NCBI GenBank assembly: GCA_934454635.1
Contig: CAKSFR010000006.1
Coordinates: forward strand, 78,027-142,026
Length of the DNA stretch: 64,000 nt
Source of the DNA: an uncultured Ruminiclostridium sp.
Lineage (GTDB): Bacteria; Bacillota; Clostridia; Oscillospirales; Ruminococcaceae
Direction: 5' to 3'
Under the pieces are notes generated by a model that made no database searches, was not told the DNA's origin, and saw only the letters and a program-made list of their open reading frames with translations. Of the stretch, positions 7,250-17,185 are shown in pieces. A program made the position numbers and the translations under genes. The number at the start of each line of letters is the position of its first letter. Within the stretch, counting starts at the first letter, position 1.

Positions 7250-8439
7250 GCGTGAACGCCCCCTTCGCCGTTGTTCATTATCAGCTTCCCGCCCATGACT
7301 ACTGCGGCGGGAGCGTTTGAAAGCTCATAAAAGCTGCCGCGGAACAGCGCGATATCCGCGTCCTTTCCCGCTTCAAGACTTCCTACGCGATTTTCTATCC
7401 CGCAGATTCTCGCGGGGTTTATCGTTATCGCGCGCAGCGCTTCCGCTTCGCTCATTCCGCCGCGTATCGCAAGCCCCGCCATTGCGGGGAGATACTGTAT
7501 CGGATTTTCGGGGTGGTCGGTGCAGAGCGCGACGAGCATTCCGTTTTCCGCGAGGACTGCCGCGTTCGATATGCTTGCGTTTTTCAGTTCGGGCTTGCAG
7601 CGGTCGCCGAAAATCGGCCCCGCAACTATCTGCGTCCCCGAGGGGAGTTCGTCCGCTATAAGATGTCCCTCGGTCGCGTGGATAAGGACATAATCAAGTC
7701 CAAACTCCTCCGAAAGGCGTATCGCCGTGAAGATATCGTCCGCCCTATGACAATGAAAATGCGCCTTTATTTCGCGGCGGAGCAGAGGTATAAGCGCTTC
7801 GCATTTCATATCGAAATCGGGGCGGCTCGTTTCGTCGTCCGTGCCCTTTGTGCGCTCGTATTCGGCACAGTCCTCCATATAGCGCTTGGCGGTGAGGAGC
7901 TGTTCGCGAATAACCGCGGCGGTAGCCATACGGGTCGTCGGCGCTTCGTTCTTGTCGTGATACACGCTTTTCGGGTTTTCACCGAGCGCCAGCTTCATCG
8001 CGAGCGGATATTTCACAATGCGGTGGTCTGCGCGCTTGCTCCCGTAGGTTTTCATGGCGAGAAACGTCCCGCCGACGGGATTTGCGCTGCCCATTCCCGT
8101 TATCACAGTTCCCACGCCGCCGGCGGCGGCTTCCTCAAAACAAAAATCCATAGGATTCACCGCGTCTATCGCGCGCAGGTGAGGCGTGGCGGGGTCGGTT
8201 TCCTCGTTTCCGTCGTCGCCCTCGAAGCCCAGCCCGTCCGCAAACATTCCGATATGGCAGTGCGCGTCCACAAAGGCGGGATAAGCCGTAAGCCCCGCCG
8301 CGTCAAAGCCGTCCTCGGGGATTTTTCCGAGAGTATCCATAGACCCGAGGGAGAGTATTTTATCTCCCGAAATTTCGATATATCCGTTTTCTATCGTTTC
8401 CGAGGTGACGGGAACGATCCTGACGTTGTAAATAATCAT
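7246..8439 (-). CDS. Amidohydrolase (imidazolonepropionase-like)
   Basis: 397 aa metal-dependent hydrolase of the urease superfamily. VDAHCHIGM supplies the HxH metal site, IKAHFHCHRADD and VLIHATEGH the later histidines, and LVALCTDHPE the aspartate. The C-terminal GSLEAGKDADIALFRG strand closes the composite beta domain typical of imidazolonepropionase-like amidohydrolases. The substrate is unknown. It starts one base after the aroK stop and overlaps the next gene by 4 bp. Confidence 0.92.
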   Translation of the reverse strand: MIIYNVRIVPVTSETIENGYIEISGDKILSLGSMDTLGKIPEDGFDAAGLTAYPAFVDAHCHIGMFADGLGFEGDDGNEETDPATPHLRAIDAVNPMDFCFEEAAAGGVGTVITGMGSANPVGGTFLAMKTYGSKRADHRIVKYPLAMKLALGENPKSVYHDKNEAPTTRMATAAVIREQLLTAKRYMEDCAEYERTKGTDDETSRPDFDMKCEALIPLLRREIKAHFHCHRADDIFTAIRLSEEFGLDYVLIHATEGHLIADELPSGTQIVAGPIFGDRCKPELKNASISNAAVLAENGMLVALCTDHPENPIQYLPAMAGLAIRGGMSEAEALRAITINPARICGIENRVGSLEAGKDADIALFRGSFYELSNAPAAVVMGGKLIMNNGEGGVHA

Positions 8440-8931
8440 TTATTTCACCATTTTTAATATTTCGTTGACGATATCCGAATCCTTGCCGTTTGCGCCGATT
8501 ATCGCGGAGGAATTTTTGCGGTAAATTAAGCGGCGGGCGCTGTAAAGCTCCTCGAGCTGTTCGGGAGTGTTCTTCATCACCAGAGGTCGGCGGGTATCGC
8601 CCTTTATACGGGCGTAGCAGGTCGCGAACGAAGCGTCGAGAAACACCACTTTTCCCGCATTCCGCGCGGCTTCGGCGGTGTTCGGGTTGATTATCGCGCC
8701 GCCGCCTGTCGCGACAACGCAGTTTTCGGGCATTTCGCGGATATATTTCGCTTCCGCGGCGCGGAAATACGGCTCGCCGTGCTTTTCAAATATTTCCGCT
8801 ATCGTCATGCCCTCGCGCTGTTCTATGTAGCTGTCGAGGTCGATGAAATCGCAGCCCAGACGTTTCGCAAGCTGCCGCCCGATATGGGATTTTCCGCAGC
8901 CCATGAAGCCGCAGAGGTAAATGCTTTTCAT
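8440..8931 (-). CDS. aroK: Shikimate kinase
   Basis: 163 aa, normal length. P-loop GFMGCGKSHIGRQLA, shikimate-binding DLDSYIE, ATGGGAIIN, and a lid region with RRPLV are present. It phosphorylates shikimate in chorismate synthesis. It overlaps the aroE stop by 4 bp, a coupled aroE-aroK pair. A second, more divergent shikimate-kinase-like gene is at 23097-23609. Confidence 0.95.
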   Translation of the reverse strand: MKSIYLCGFMGCGKSHIGRQLAKRLGCDFIDLDSYIEQREGMTIAEIFEKHGEPYFRAAEAKYIREMPENCVVATGGGAIINPNTAEAARNAGKVVFLDASFATCYARIKGDTRRPLVMKNTPEQLEELYSARRLIYRKNSSAIIGANGKDSDIVNEILKMVK

Positions 8932-9755
8932 ACAAGCTCCTCCATGTCCGAGATAAGGCGGTTCAGGTCGGTGTTTTCAAAGTGCGCACCGTACCATATC
9001 TCGTGCGCGGCGGCAGCCTGTAAAACCAGCATAGCCATGCCGTTCATTGCCTTTGCGCCGTTTTCGCGCGCGGTTTTGGTGAGCAGTGTTTCGCGGGGGT
9101 TATACACCGCGTCGAATACGAAGTCCGTTTTTTTGAGCAGCTCTGCGCCGCACGGCATTCTGTCCGTTTTCGGGAACATTCCGATAGGCGTTGCGTTTAT
9201 GAGCAGGTCGAAGCGTCCGTCGGTATCGTTTATCGGGCTGCCCGTTATCTTTACCCTTGCGTCGGGCTTCAGCGCCGCGATCTCGCGTTTTACTTCCTCC
9301 GCCTTGTCACGGTCTGAATCCAGAACGGATATGGTAAGCTCGCCGCCCGAAAGCGCCGTTTCGATCGCCATCATTCTGCCTACGCCGCCGCAGCCGATAA
9401 GCAGCGCCTTTGAATCAAGACTTGCGCCGAGAAGCTCTATTGATTTCACAAAACCGAGAACGTCCGTGTTATAGCCGACCTTTTCCTTGCCGACCTTAAC
9501 GCAGTTCACCGAGCCGTAGCGCTTTGCGCCGCCGTCGAGCCTGTCGCAGTAATCGATTATCGCGACCTTATGGGGGATAGTGATATTAAAGCCGCAAAGC
9601 GACGAGAGCCAATCATATTCGGCTGTCAGCTCCTCGGGGCTTATTTCTTTTTTTTCGTATTCCGCAGCAGTCCCCGTAAGAGAGAAAAGGCGGCTGTGTA
9701 TCTGCGGTGAGAGCGAATGCCCGAGCGGGAATCCGATAAGCGCGTATCTGTCCAT
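8928..9755 (-). CDS. aroE: Shikimate dehydrogenase
   Basis: 275 aa. N-terminal substrate domain has GFPLGHSLSPQIH and FNITIPHK (catalytic Lys); the NADP domain has LLIGCGGVGRMMAIE, NATPIGMFP and the closing VFDAVYNPRETLL. It reduces 3-dehydroshikimate to shikimate. It lies 30 bp after fabD, so fatty-acid and aromatic genes share one transcript direction. Confidence 0.96.
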   Translation of the reverse strand: MDRYALIGFPLGHSLSPQIHSRLFSLTGTAAEYEKKEISPEELTAEYDWLSSLCGFNITIPHKVAIIDYCDRLDGGAKRYGSVNCVKVGKEKVGYNTDVLGFVKSIELLGASLDSKALLIGCGGVGRMMAIETALSGGELTISVLDSDRDKAEEVKREIAALKPDARVKITGSPINDTDGRFDLLINATPIGMFPKTDRMPCGAELLKKTDFVFDAVYNPRETLLTKTARENGAKAMNGMAMLVLQAAAAHEIWYGAHFENTDLNRLISDMEELV

Positions 9756-9785
9756 TTTATAATCCTTTCTTTTGTTTTATGCCGA

Positions 9786-10685
9786 TCAAGCGTCGCTTGC
9801 AGCGGCAGTAACGTCTGTAAGAGTCTTTTTTACAAGTCCCGTGAGCGTTTTTCCTGGACCGCATTCCGTAAAAACGGAAATGCCGTCATTTTTCATTGCG
9901 GCAAGTTCCTTTGTGAAAAGTACGGGCGAACAGATGTGCTTTGCGAGCAGCCCCGACATACCCGAAAAGTCGGTAAGACGCCCGCCCGTAACGTTGGAAT
10001 AAAAAGCTTTTTCGGGGACGCTGAACTTTACCGAGGAGATGAGCGCGCCAAATTCATCTGCGGCTTCTTTCATGTGCTGCGAATGGAAGGCTGCGGCGAC
10101 GGCAAGCGGCACTATGCGCTTTGCACCTGCGGCAGTGAGCTTCTCGGAAGCCTTTGCGATACCCGCCTCGCTGCCTGCGATAACGGTCTGCTGGAGAGAG
10201 TTGTAATTTACGGGAACGACGTAATCTCCCGCTTCGGCGACCTCCGCGCAGACATTCTCGATAAGCGAAACGTCCGGAGAAAGCACGGCTGCCATCTTTC
10301 CGCCGTTCTTCTGCGCCGCTTTTTCCATGCACGCTGCGCGCTTTTTTATAAGCTCAAAGCCCATGGGCATATCCACGATCCCCGAGCAGACCATTGCGGC
10401 GTATTCTCCGAGAGAATGACCTGCGACCGCGTCGAAGCTGCCTCCCTCGTCTGTGTATTTCTTCGCGCAGAGAAGCGACATTGTGAAGATAACGGGCTGA
10501 GAAACGCTTGTTTTTGCGAGTTCCTCCGCAGAAGCGGTGAACATGGCGTTTTTAACGTCAAAGCCGAGTATGTCGCTGCCTGCCTCGAAAATCGCGTCGT
10601 ATGCCGCAGGATTTTCGCGATAGATCTTTTCACCCATTCCGGGATACTGTGAGCCCTGACCCGAGAACAGCAAAGCCTTTTCCAT
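9786..10685 (-). CDS. fabD: Malonyl-CoA:ACP transacylase
   Basis: 299 aa from the ATG at 10685, chosen because AAAGGA lies 10 bp upstream; an in-frame ATG at 10715 lacks such a site. Motifs: FSGQGSQYPGMG, the nucleophile elbow AGHSLGEYAA (Ser), and the catalytic His in AAAFHSQHM. It loads malonate onto ACP for elongation. Unusually, it is on the opposite strand from the rest of the fatty-acid operon, divergent from fabH, so the 218-bp region 10686-10903 may regulate both sides. Confidence 0.95.
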   Translation of the reverse strand: MEKALLFSGQGSQYPGMGEKIYRENPAAYDAIFEAGSDILGFDVKNAMFTASAEELAKTSVSQPVIFTMSLLCAKKYTDEGGSFDAVAGHSLGEYAAMVCSGIVDMPMGFELIKKRAACMEKAAQKNGGKMAAVLSPDVSLIENVCAEVAEAGDYVVPVNYNSLQQTVIAGSEAGIAKASEKLTAAGAKRIVPLAVAAAFHSQHMKEAADEFGALISSVKFSVPEKAFYSNVTGGRLTDFSGMSGLLAKHICSPVLFTKELAAMKNDGISVFTECGPGKTLTGLVKKTLTDVTAAASDA

Positions 10686-10754
10686 AAATTTCCGTCCTTT
10701 CGGAATATTCGCCAAATTTTCACGGTTTATTTCGGTAAATTGCCCCGTGCCGCC

Positions 10755-10783
10755 TTGACAAACATGGCAAATATTGATATAAT
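10755..10783 (+). promoter_or_regulatory. Consensus promoter of the fab-acc operon
   Basis: TTGACA (10755-10760), a 17-bp spacer, then TATAAT (10778-10783): an exact SigA consensus. Transcription would start near 10790, about 114 nt before the fabH start. Just downstream, TGAC-N6-GTCA (10796-10809) is a weak inverted repeat that could be an operator; it does not match the FapR or FabT consensus well. Confidence 0.85.
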
Positions 10784-10903
10784 AAAATTTGAAACTGACG
10801 TGAATGTCAATTATGTTCGCAAAAAGATTTTTACGGTATGCGGATAAAACAATCCGTTCTTATTATATACTATTTACGGAACAAAATCAAGGAGAAAATG
10901 CCA

Positions 10904-11896
10904 ATGCGCGGAATAAAAATTTCAGGAACGGGAATATATCTCCCCGAAACGGTCGTCAAAAATGATGATTTTGCCCGTTATGTCGAAACGAACGACGAGT
11001 GGATCTCGTCGCGGACAGGCATAAGCGAACGTCGTTTTTCGCCGGACGTAATGAACTATCAAATGGCGGCTGAGGCGGCTAAAAAAGCTCTCGAAAACAG
11101 CGGAACAAAGGCGGAGGAAATAGATCTTATCCTTGTTTCGACCTGCTCGCCGGAATTTTTCTATCCGAACACCGCGTGCCTCGTGCAGCATGAAATAGGC
11201 GCGGTAAATTCTGCGGCGTATGACATCAGCGCAGCCTGCACGGGCTTTATCTGCGCTCTGGACGCTGCGAGCCGCTATCTTACCGACGGGGATTACAAAA
11301 AAGTTCTCGTTATCGCGAGCGAACGCCTTTCCAACCACATAGATTTCACCGACCGTTCCACTTGCGTTCTGTTTGGCGACGGCGCTGCCGCGGCGGTTGT
11401 AGAGCACTCCGAAAAGCCGATGTATTCCTATTTAAATGCAAAGGGCGACCCTTTCGAGAGCCTTTACTGCCACATTGATTTAAAGCCGAACTGTCCTTTT
11501 CACCGCGAAAAGGAGCTTCCCGCATACCTCGATACCGAAAACAAGCGCAGATATATCCAGATGAACGGAAAAGAGGTCTATAAATTCGCGGTTGACGCAA
11601 TGGCGACGGCGATGGCTAAAACGCTGGAAAAGGCGGGGCTTACCGCCGACGATATCGACCTTGTTATCCCTCATCAGGCGAATATCCGCATAATCCAGAG
11701 CGCAATGAAGCAGATGAAGCTTCCGGACGAGAAGGTTTATATCAACATTCAGAAGCGTGCGAACACTTCGAGCGTGTGCATACCTACCTGTCTTGACGAG
11801 CTTAACCGCGCGGGAAGACTCAAGACGGGCATGAAGATATGCCTTGTCGGATTCGGCGCGGGACTTACCAGCGGCGCGATAATCTACGAAATCTAA
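10904..11896 (+). CDS. fabH: 3-oxoacyl-ACP synthase III
   Basis: 330 aa from the ATG at 10904, with AAGGAG 9 bp upstream; the ATG at 10898 is too close to that site. Catalytic triad: Cys in SAACTGF, His in IPHQANIRI, Asn in RANTSSV. It performs the first condensation of acetyl-CoA (or branched acyl-CoA) with malonyl-ACP. First gene of the operon. Confidence 0.97.
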   Translation: MRGIKISGTGIYLPETVVKNDDFARYVETNDEWISSRTGISERRFSPDVMNYQMAAEAAKKALENSGTKAEEIDLILVSTCSPEFFYPNTACLVQHEIGAVNSAAYDISAACTGFICALDAASRYLTDGDYKKVLVIASERLSNHIDFTDRSTCVLFGDGAAAAVVEHSEKPMYSYLNAKGDPFESLYCHIDLKPNCPFHREKELPAYLDTENKRRYIQMNGKEVYKFAVDAMATAMAKTLEKAGLTADDIDLVIPHQANIRIIQSAMKQMKLPDEKVYINIQKRANTSSVCIPTCLDELNRAGRLKTGMKICLVGFGAGLTSGAIIYEI

Positions 11897-11918
11897 GCAA
11901 AAAGAAAGGAACGACACT

Positions 11919-12851
11919 ATGCAGACGAAAATAACCGAGCTTCTCGGAATAAAGTATCCGATTTTACAGGGCGGCATGGCGTGGATAGCCGAAAGCACCC
12001 TCGCTTCTGCGGTTTCAAACGCGGGCGGCGCAGGAATTATCGCGGGCGGCTCGGCCCCCGCTTCTTATATCCGCGACCAGATACGCCGCGCAAAGGAGCT
12101 TACCGACAAGCCCTTCGGCGTAAATATAATGCTTATGTCGCCTAATGCGGACGACCTCGCGCAGCTCGTTATCGACGAGAAGATCCCGTTTATCACGACG
12201 GGCGCGGGAAATCCCGGAAAATATATGGAGAAGTGGCTCGAAGCGGGAATCAAGGTCATTCCCGTTGTTCCGAGCGTTGCGCTTGCAAAGCGCATGGAGC
12301 GTTCGGGCGCGGCGGCGGTTATCGCCGAGGGTACCGAAAGCGGCGGACATATCGGCGAAAATACGACCATGTGCCTTGTTCCGCAGGTCGTTGACGCGGT
12401 GAATATCCCCGTTATCGCGGCGGGAGGAATCGCAGACGGACGCGGAATCGCGGCTTCGTTCATGCTCGGCGCAGAGGGCGTTCAGGTCGGAACGCGCTTC
12501 CTCGCGTGTGAAGAGTGTCAGATACACCCGACATATAAGGAGCTTGTTATCGACGCAAAGGACACCGACAGCATTGTTACAGGAAGAATGACGGGTCACC
12601 CCTGCCGCAATGTCAAGACAAAATTCGCGAAGAAGCTCCAGAGCTTTGAAAAAGAGGGCGGAACTCCCGAGGAATTTGAGCAGATCACGGTCGGCTCGCT
12701 AAGAAAGGCGGTTCAGGACGGAAATCTCGACGAAGGCTCGTTCCTTTGCGGAGCAATCGCGGGAATGATAACCGAAATAAAGCCCGCAAAGGCTATTATA
12801 GAAGAAATGTTTGAGCAGGCGGAAAAACTTTTGGAAAGGAAGAACGGCTGA
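11919..12851 (+). CDS. fabK: Enoyl-ACP reductase II (FMN-dependent)
   Basis: 310 aa. YPILQGGMAWIAE at the N-terminus, GVNIMLMSP, AEGTESGGHIGE and IAAGGIADGRGIAA with GVQVGTRF form the FMN-binding TIM-barrel motifs of FabK. Nitronate monooxygenases share the fold, but position in a fatty-acid operon without fabI favours FabK. It catalyses the last reduction of each elongation cycle. Triclosan-insensitive in characterised homologues. Confidence 0.95.
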   Translation: MQTKITELLGIKYPILQGGMAWIAESTLASAVSNAGGAGIIAGGSAPASYIRDQIRRAKELTDKPFGVNIMLMSPNADDLAQLVIDEKIPFITTGAGNPGKYMEKWLEAGIKVIPVVPSVALAKRMERSGAAAVIAEGTESGGHIGENTTMCLVPQVVDAVNIPVIAAGGIADGRGIAASFMLGAEGVQVGTRFLACEECQIHPTYKELVIDAKDTDSIVTGRMTGHPCRNVKTKFAKKLQSFEKEGGTPEEFEQITVGSLRKAVQDGNLDEGSFLCGAIAGMITEIKPAKAIIEEMFEQAEKLLERKNG

Positions 12852-12852
12852 T

Positions 12853-13593
12853 ATGGCAACGGCACTTATTACAGGCGCGTCCCAGGGCATAGGCGAATGC
12901 ATAGCGAAAAGACTTGCGGAGGACGGCTACAATATCGTTATAAATTACTACCCGAGCGAATCCGACAGGGAAAAGGCGGAGGGAGTTGCGGCGGCGTGCC
13001 GCGAAAAGGGCGTTGAGGCGGAGATTTTTGCCACGGACGTTTCCTCTTATGAGCAGTGTGAAACCATGGTAAAGGCGGTCAAGGATCGTTTCGGCGGTAT
13101 CGACGCGCTTGTAAACAACGCAGGTATTACAAAGGACACGCTTTTATCGCTCATGAGCGAGGAGCAGTACGATTCCGTTATCGCGGTAAATCAGAAGTCC
13201 GTATTCAATATGATGAAGCCCGTGGTAAAGCTGATGATAAAGCAGAAGCACGGAGCGATCGTAAATATGGCGTCGGTAGCGGGACTTTACGGCAATCCCG
13301 GTCAGTTCAATTACAGCGCTTCAAAGGCTGCGATAATCGCAATGACGAAAACGGCGGCTAAGGAAGTCGGCGCACGCAATATCCGCGTAAACGCGGTCGC
13401 GCCCGGACTTATCAAAACGCCGATGACCGACGTTCTTACGCCCGAGCAGAAGGACAAGATCTTTGCGCAGATCGCGCTTCGCAGATTCGGCGAGGTAAGC
13501 GAGATAGCGTCGGTCGTTTCGTTCCTGCTCTCGGAAAACGCGTCGTACGTTACCGGTCAGGTCATCGAAATAAGCGGCGGACTTTCAATGTAA
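12853..13593 (+). CDS. fabG: 3-oxoacyl-ACP reductase
   Basis: 246 aa from the ATG at 12853, one base after the fabK stop. TGASQGIGE NADPH-binding motif, NNAGIT, catalytic Ser in ASVAGLYG and the YSASKAA Tyr-Lys pair are present. It reduces 3-oxoacyl-ACP. The tight spacing implies translational coupling with fabK. Confidence 0.97.
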   Translation: MATALITGASQGIGECIAKRLAEDGYNIVINYYPSESDREKAEGVAAACREKGVEAEIFATDVSSYEQCETMVKAVKDRFGGIDALVNNAGITKDTLLSLMSEEQYDSVIAVNQKSVFNMMKPVVKLMIKQKHGAIVNMASVAGLYGNPGQFNYSASKAAIIAMTKTAAKEVGARNIRVNAVAPGLIKTPMTDVLTPEQKDKIFAQIALRRFGEVSEIASVVSFLLSENASYVTGQVIEISGGLSM

Positions 13594-13609
13594 AAAGAAA
13601 GGAATAAAT

Positions 13610-14845
13610 ATGAGCAGAGTAGTTATCACGGGACTCGGAGTTGTAAGCCCTATCGGGAACACCGTTGCGGATTTCTGGGGAAATATCGTCGCTAACCGCC
13701 ACGGCTTTACGCTTGACGAATGGTTTCCGGGACAGACGGAAGAAAAAAATGTCGTCGCAAAAGTCAAGGACTTTGACGTAAGCAAATATGTAGACAAAAA
13801 ATCCGCGCGCAGAATGGACATTCTCACTCAGTACGCGGTTTACGCTTCAATGCAGGCTCTCGAGGACGCGGGAACCGATTTTTCCGACCTTGACCCTTAT
13901 CGCTGCGGCGTTATAATCGGCTCGGGAATCGGCGGTATTCAGACTGCCGAGGAGCAGATACTCACTTATCACAACAAGAACAACTCCCGCGTTTCCGTTT
14001 TCACTATCCCGATGATGATAGGAAATATGGCTGCGGGAACGGTTTCTATAAAAACAGGCTTTAGGGGCGCGAACTACTGCACCGTTTCAGCCTGCGCTTC
14101 GGGAACTCACGCTATCGGCGAGGCTTTCCGCGCGATAAAGTACGGTTATCTTGACTGCGCGGTCGCGGGAGGCGTTGAGGCGTGCCAGATGGGCTTTGCG
14201 CTTGCGGGCTTCAACAATATGCACGCGGTAACGCGCAGCACCGACCCCGACAGAGCTTCCATTCCGTTTGATAAGGAGCGTTCGGGCTTTGTTCTCGGCG
14301 ACGGCTCGGGAATAGTTATTCTCGAAGAATATGAACACGCTAAGAAGCGCGGCGCGAAAATTTATGCGGAAATCGCGGGATACGGCGCGACCTGTGACGC
14401 GTATCACGAAACAAGTCCCGACCCCGAGGGTCGCGGCGGCGCAAAGGCAATGGAATTTGCCGTAAAGGAAGCGGGAGTTTCTCCCGAAACGATAAATTAC
14501 TGCAACGCACACGGAACTTCCACGGCTATTAACGACAGAACCGAAACAGCCGCGCTTAAAATCACGTTTGGCGAACACGCGCGCGATATGGTCATAAACT
14601 CCACGAAGTCCATGACGGGACATCTTCTCGGCGCGGCGGGCGGCGTTGAAGCCATTGCAACGGTTTTACAGATGAAGAACGATCTTGTTCACGCAACGGT
14701 CGGTCTGAAGGTTGACGACGAGGAATGCGACCTTGATTACTGCAAGGGCGGCAATCGTGAAATGAAGATAACCGGCGCGATAAGCAACTCGCTCGGCTTC
14801 GGCGGACACAACGCAACGCTGTGCTTCCTGCCCGTTAACGACTGA
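13610..14845 (+). CDS. fabF: 3-oxoacyl-ACP synthase II
   Basis: 411 aa, standard length. Catalytic Cys in SACASGTHA, His in NAHGTSTAIND and His in KSMTGHLLGAAG; C-terminal SNSLGFGGHNA. It elongates acyl-ACP with malonyl-ACP. Spaced 16 bp from fabG with AAAGGAA before the ATG. Confidence 0.97.
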   Translation: MSRVVITGLGVVSPIGNTVADFWGNIVANRHGFTLDEWFPGQTEEKNVVAKVKDFDVSKYVDKKSARRMDILTQYAVYASMQALEDAGTDFSDLDPYRCGVIIGSGIGGIQTAEEQILTYHNKNNSRVSVFTIPMMIGNMAAGTVSIKTGFRGANYCTVSACASGTHAIGEAFRAIKYGYLDCAVAGGVEACQMGFALAGFNNMHAVTRSTDPDRASIPFDKERSGFVLGDGSGIVILEEYEHAKKRGAKIYAEIAGYGATCDAYHETSPDPEGRGGAKAMEFAVKEAGVSPETINYCNAHGTSTAINDRTETAALKITFGEHARDMVINSTKSMTGHLLGAAGGVEAIATVLQMKNDLVHATVGLKVDDEECDLDYCKGGNREMKITGAISNSLGFGGHNATLCFLPVND

Positions 14846-14858
14846 AAGGAGATTTTTT

Positions 14859-15332
14859 ATGCAGTATGAGTATGATCAGTTGACCGGAGCTGTAAAAGAA
14901 TTTATTCAGATAATGAAAGAAAGCGAGCTCGACTATTTCAGAGTTAAAAACGATAAATTTGAGATCGAACTCGGCGAAAAGCGCTCCCCCATGCCCCCTA
15001 TGCCTCCCGTGATGGCAATGCCGGGCGTGCCTGCCGCTCCCGTTCAGACTGCCCCCGCCGCTCAGGCGCCGCAGGCTGAACCCAAAAAAGAAGTAAGCGG
15101 AACTTTCGTTAAGTCGCCGATAGTCGGCACGTTCTATTCCTCGCCCGCGCCCGGAAAAGCGCCGTTTGTAAGCGTGGGAAGCACGGTCAATAAGGGCGAT
15201 GTGCTGTTTATTATCGAGAGCATGAAGCTTATGAACGAGGTAACGAGCGAAACAAGCGGACGCGTTGCGGAAATTCTCGTTTCCGACGGCGACGCGGTTG
15301 AATATGACCAGCCAATTCTGCGGCTTGAATAA
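14859..15332 (+). CDS. accB: Acetyl-CoA carboxylase biotin carboxyl carrier protein
   Basis: 157 aa. The N-terminal region is followed by a Pro/Ala/Met-rich linker (about residues 45-80) and a C-terminal biotinyl domain with ESMKLMNEV, whose Lys carries biotin. It shuttles carboxyl groups from AccC to AccDA. Confidence 0.96.
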   Translation: MQYEYDQLTGAVKEFIQIMKESELDYFRVKNDKFEIELGEKRSPMPPMPPVMAMPGVPAAPVQTAPAAQAPQAEPKKEVSGTFVKSPIVGTFYSSPAPGKAPFVSVGSTVNKGDVLFIIESMKLMNEVTSETSGRVAEILVSDGDAVEYDQPILRLE

Positions 15333-15344
15333 GGGGGAAGAAGC

Positions 15345-15770
15345 ATGAAAATGAATCAGGAACAGATAAAGGAAATTATCCCGCACCGTGACCCGTTTCT
15401 GCTTATCGACGAGATCGAGGAGATTGAGCCGGGCAAGCGCGTTGTCGCGTACAAGCACGTTAAAGCGGACGATTTCTGGTTTAAGGGACATTTTCCCGAT
15501 TATCCCGTAGTGCCGGGCGTTCTCATTCTCGAAATGATGGCACAGGCAGGCGCGGTTTCTATGCTTATGCTCCCCGAAAATAAGGGAAAGCTCGGATTTT
15601 TCGGCGGAGTTAAGGAAGCGAAATTCCGCAGACAGGTAGTCCCGGGGGATACGCTGCGCCTTGAGGTCGAAATAATCAAGGTAAAGGGACCCGTAGGCGT
15701 AGGAAAGGGAATTGCGACCGTAAACGGCGAAAAAGCGTGCGTTGCGGAGATTTCGTTTGCGATAAAATAA
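15345..15770 (+). CDS. fabZ: 3-hydroxyacyl-ACP dehydratase
   Basis: 141 aa. Hot-dog fold with [20 protein letters not shown]: the His and Glu are the catalytic pair. It dehydrates 3-hydroxyacyl-ACP. An ATG two codons downstream (15351) is an alternative start. No FabA-like isomerase is seen here. Confidence 0.96.
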   Translation: MKMNQEQIKEIIPHRDPFLLIDEIEEIEPGKRVVAYKHVKADDFWFKGHFPDYPVVPGVLILEMMAQAGAVSMLMLPENKGKLGFFGGVKEAKFRRQVVPGDTLRLEVEIIKVKGPVGVGKGIATVNGEKACVAEISFAIK

Positions 15771-15791
15771 GGCGCTCCCAAGGAGTTTGTT

Positions 15792-17135
15792 ATGTTTGAT
15801 AAAATTTTGATAGCGAACCGCGGCGAGATCGCGATACGCATTATACGCGCGTGCCGCGAACTGGGCATTGAAACCGTCGCGGTGTATTCGACCGCAGACA
15901 GGCAGGCGCTCCACGCGCAGATAGCCGATCAGGCGGTCTGTATAGGCGGACCGAGAAGCTCCGACAGCTACCTTAACACGCGCGCGATACTTGCTGCGTG
16001 CGAAATAACTGGTGCAAAGGCTATTCACCCCGGCTTCGGATTTCTTTCTGAAAACAGCCGATTCGTGCGTCTTTGCGACAAGTGCGGTATAAAGTGGATA
16101 GGCCCTAACGCTGCCGCAATGGAGGCTATGGGCGATAAGGCGAACGCCAAAATCGCAATGATGAAGGCGGGAGTTCCCGTTGTGCGCGGCTCTGAGGGCG
16201 TTGTAAAGGATCTGGACGAGGCGAAGGCAATCTCCGCCGATATAGGCTATCCCGTTCTCGTTAAGGCGAGCGCGGGCGGCGGCGGGCGAGGAATCCGCCG
16301 TGCGGACAGCGAAAAGGAGCTTGAAGCGGCGGTTACTGCGGCAAAGCAGGAAGCGCTTCAGTTCTTCGGAAACGACGACGTTTATATAGAAAAATTTATC
16401 GTGAATCCGCGCCATGTCGAAATACAGATACTTGCGGACGAGCACGGCAACGCCGTTCATCTCGGCGAACGCGATTGCTCGTGCCAGCGCCGTAATCAGA
16501 AAGTCCTTGAAGAAAGTCCCAGCCCGATAATGACTCCCGAGCTGCGCGAAAAAATGGGCGAGGCTGCGCTCCGTGCGGCGAAGGTCTACGGCTACTATAA
16601 CGCGGGAACGGTCGAATTTCTTGTGGATAAGGATTTGAATTTCTATTTCATGGAAATGAACGCGCGTATTCAGGTAGAACACCCCGTAACCGAAATGGTA
16701 ACGGGAATCGACCTTATAAAAGAACAGATAAGAATTGCCATGGGGCTTCCGCTTTCGTACCGTCAGGAAGATGTTTCGCTGACGGGTCATGTTATCGAAT
16801 GCAGAATAAACGCGGAGGATCCGAAACAGGGCTTTCGCCCGTGTCCGGGAAAGATTCAGTCTATCCATATGCCCGGCGGATTCGGCGTGCGGCTTGATAC
16901 CGCGGTTTATCAGGGATATGAGATCCCGCCGTATTATGACAGCATGATTGCGAAGCTTATTGTCAAGGGCAGGGATCGCAGCGAAGCGATAACGAAAATG
17001 AAGGTCGCGCTTTCGGAAATGTTGATAGAGGGAATACAGACGAACATTGATTTTCAGCTTAATTTGCTGCGCGATAAGGAATTTGAAAGCGGAATTTTCG
17101 ACATTGGATTCCTTAATCGCAAGGATCTGAGCTAA
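15792..17135 (+). CDS. accC: Acetyl-CoA carboxylase, biotin carboxylase subunit
   Basis: 447 aa. ATP-grasp enzyme: [14 protein letters not shown] start, [12 protein letters not shown] glycine-rich loop, [27 protein letters not shown] and ECRINAED. It carboxylates biotin on AccB using ATP and bicarbonate. Confidence 0.97.
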   Translation: MFDKILIANRGEIAIRIIRACRELGIETVAVYSTADRQALHAQIADQAVCIGGPRSSDSYLNTRAILAACEITGAKAIHPGFGFLSENSRFVRLCDKCGIKWIGPNAAAMEAMGDKANAKIAMMKAGVPVVRGSEGVVKDLDEAKAISADIGYPVLVKASAGGGGRGIRRADSEKELEAAVTAAKQEALQFFGNDDVYIEKFIVNPRHVEIQILADEHGNAVHLGERDCSCQRRNQKVLEESPSPIMTPELREKMGEAALRAAKVYGYYNAGTVEFLVDKDLNFYFMEMNARIQVEHPVTEMVTGIDLIKEQIRIAMGLPLSYRQEDVSLTGHVIECRINAEDPKQGFRPCPGKIQSIHMPGGFGVRLDTAVYQGYEIPPYYDSMIAKLIVKGRDRSEAITKMKVALSEMLIEGIQTNIDFQLNLLRDKEFESGIFDIGFLNRKDLS

Positions 17136-17185
17136 AAAGGGTTCAGCGCGGCTAAGCCGCATTTCCCGTACATATCGGAGGTAAA

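Noticed and set aside
10784..10830. FapR or FabT operator at the fabH promoter
   Set aside because: Only a weak TGAC-N6-GTCA repeat is present; it does not match either published consensus well enough to name.
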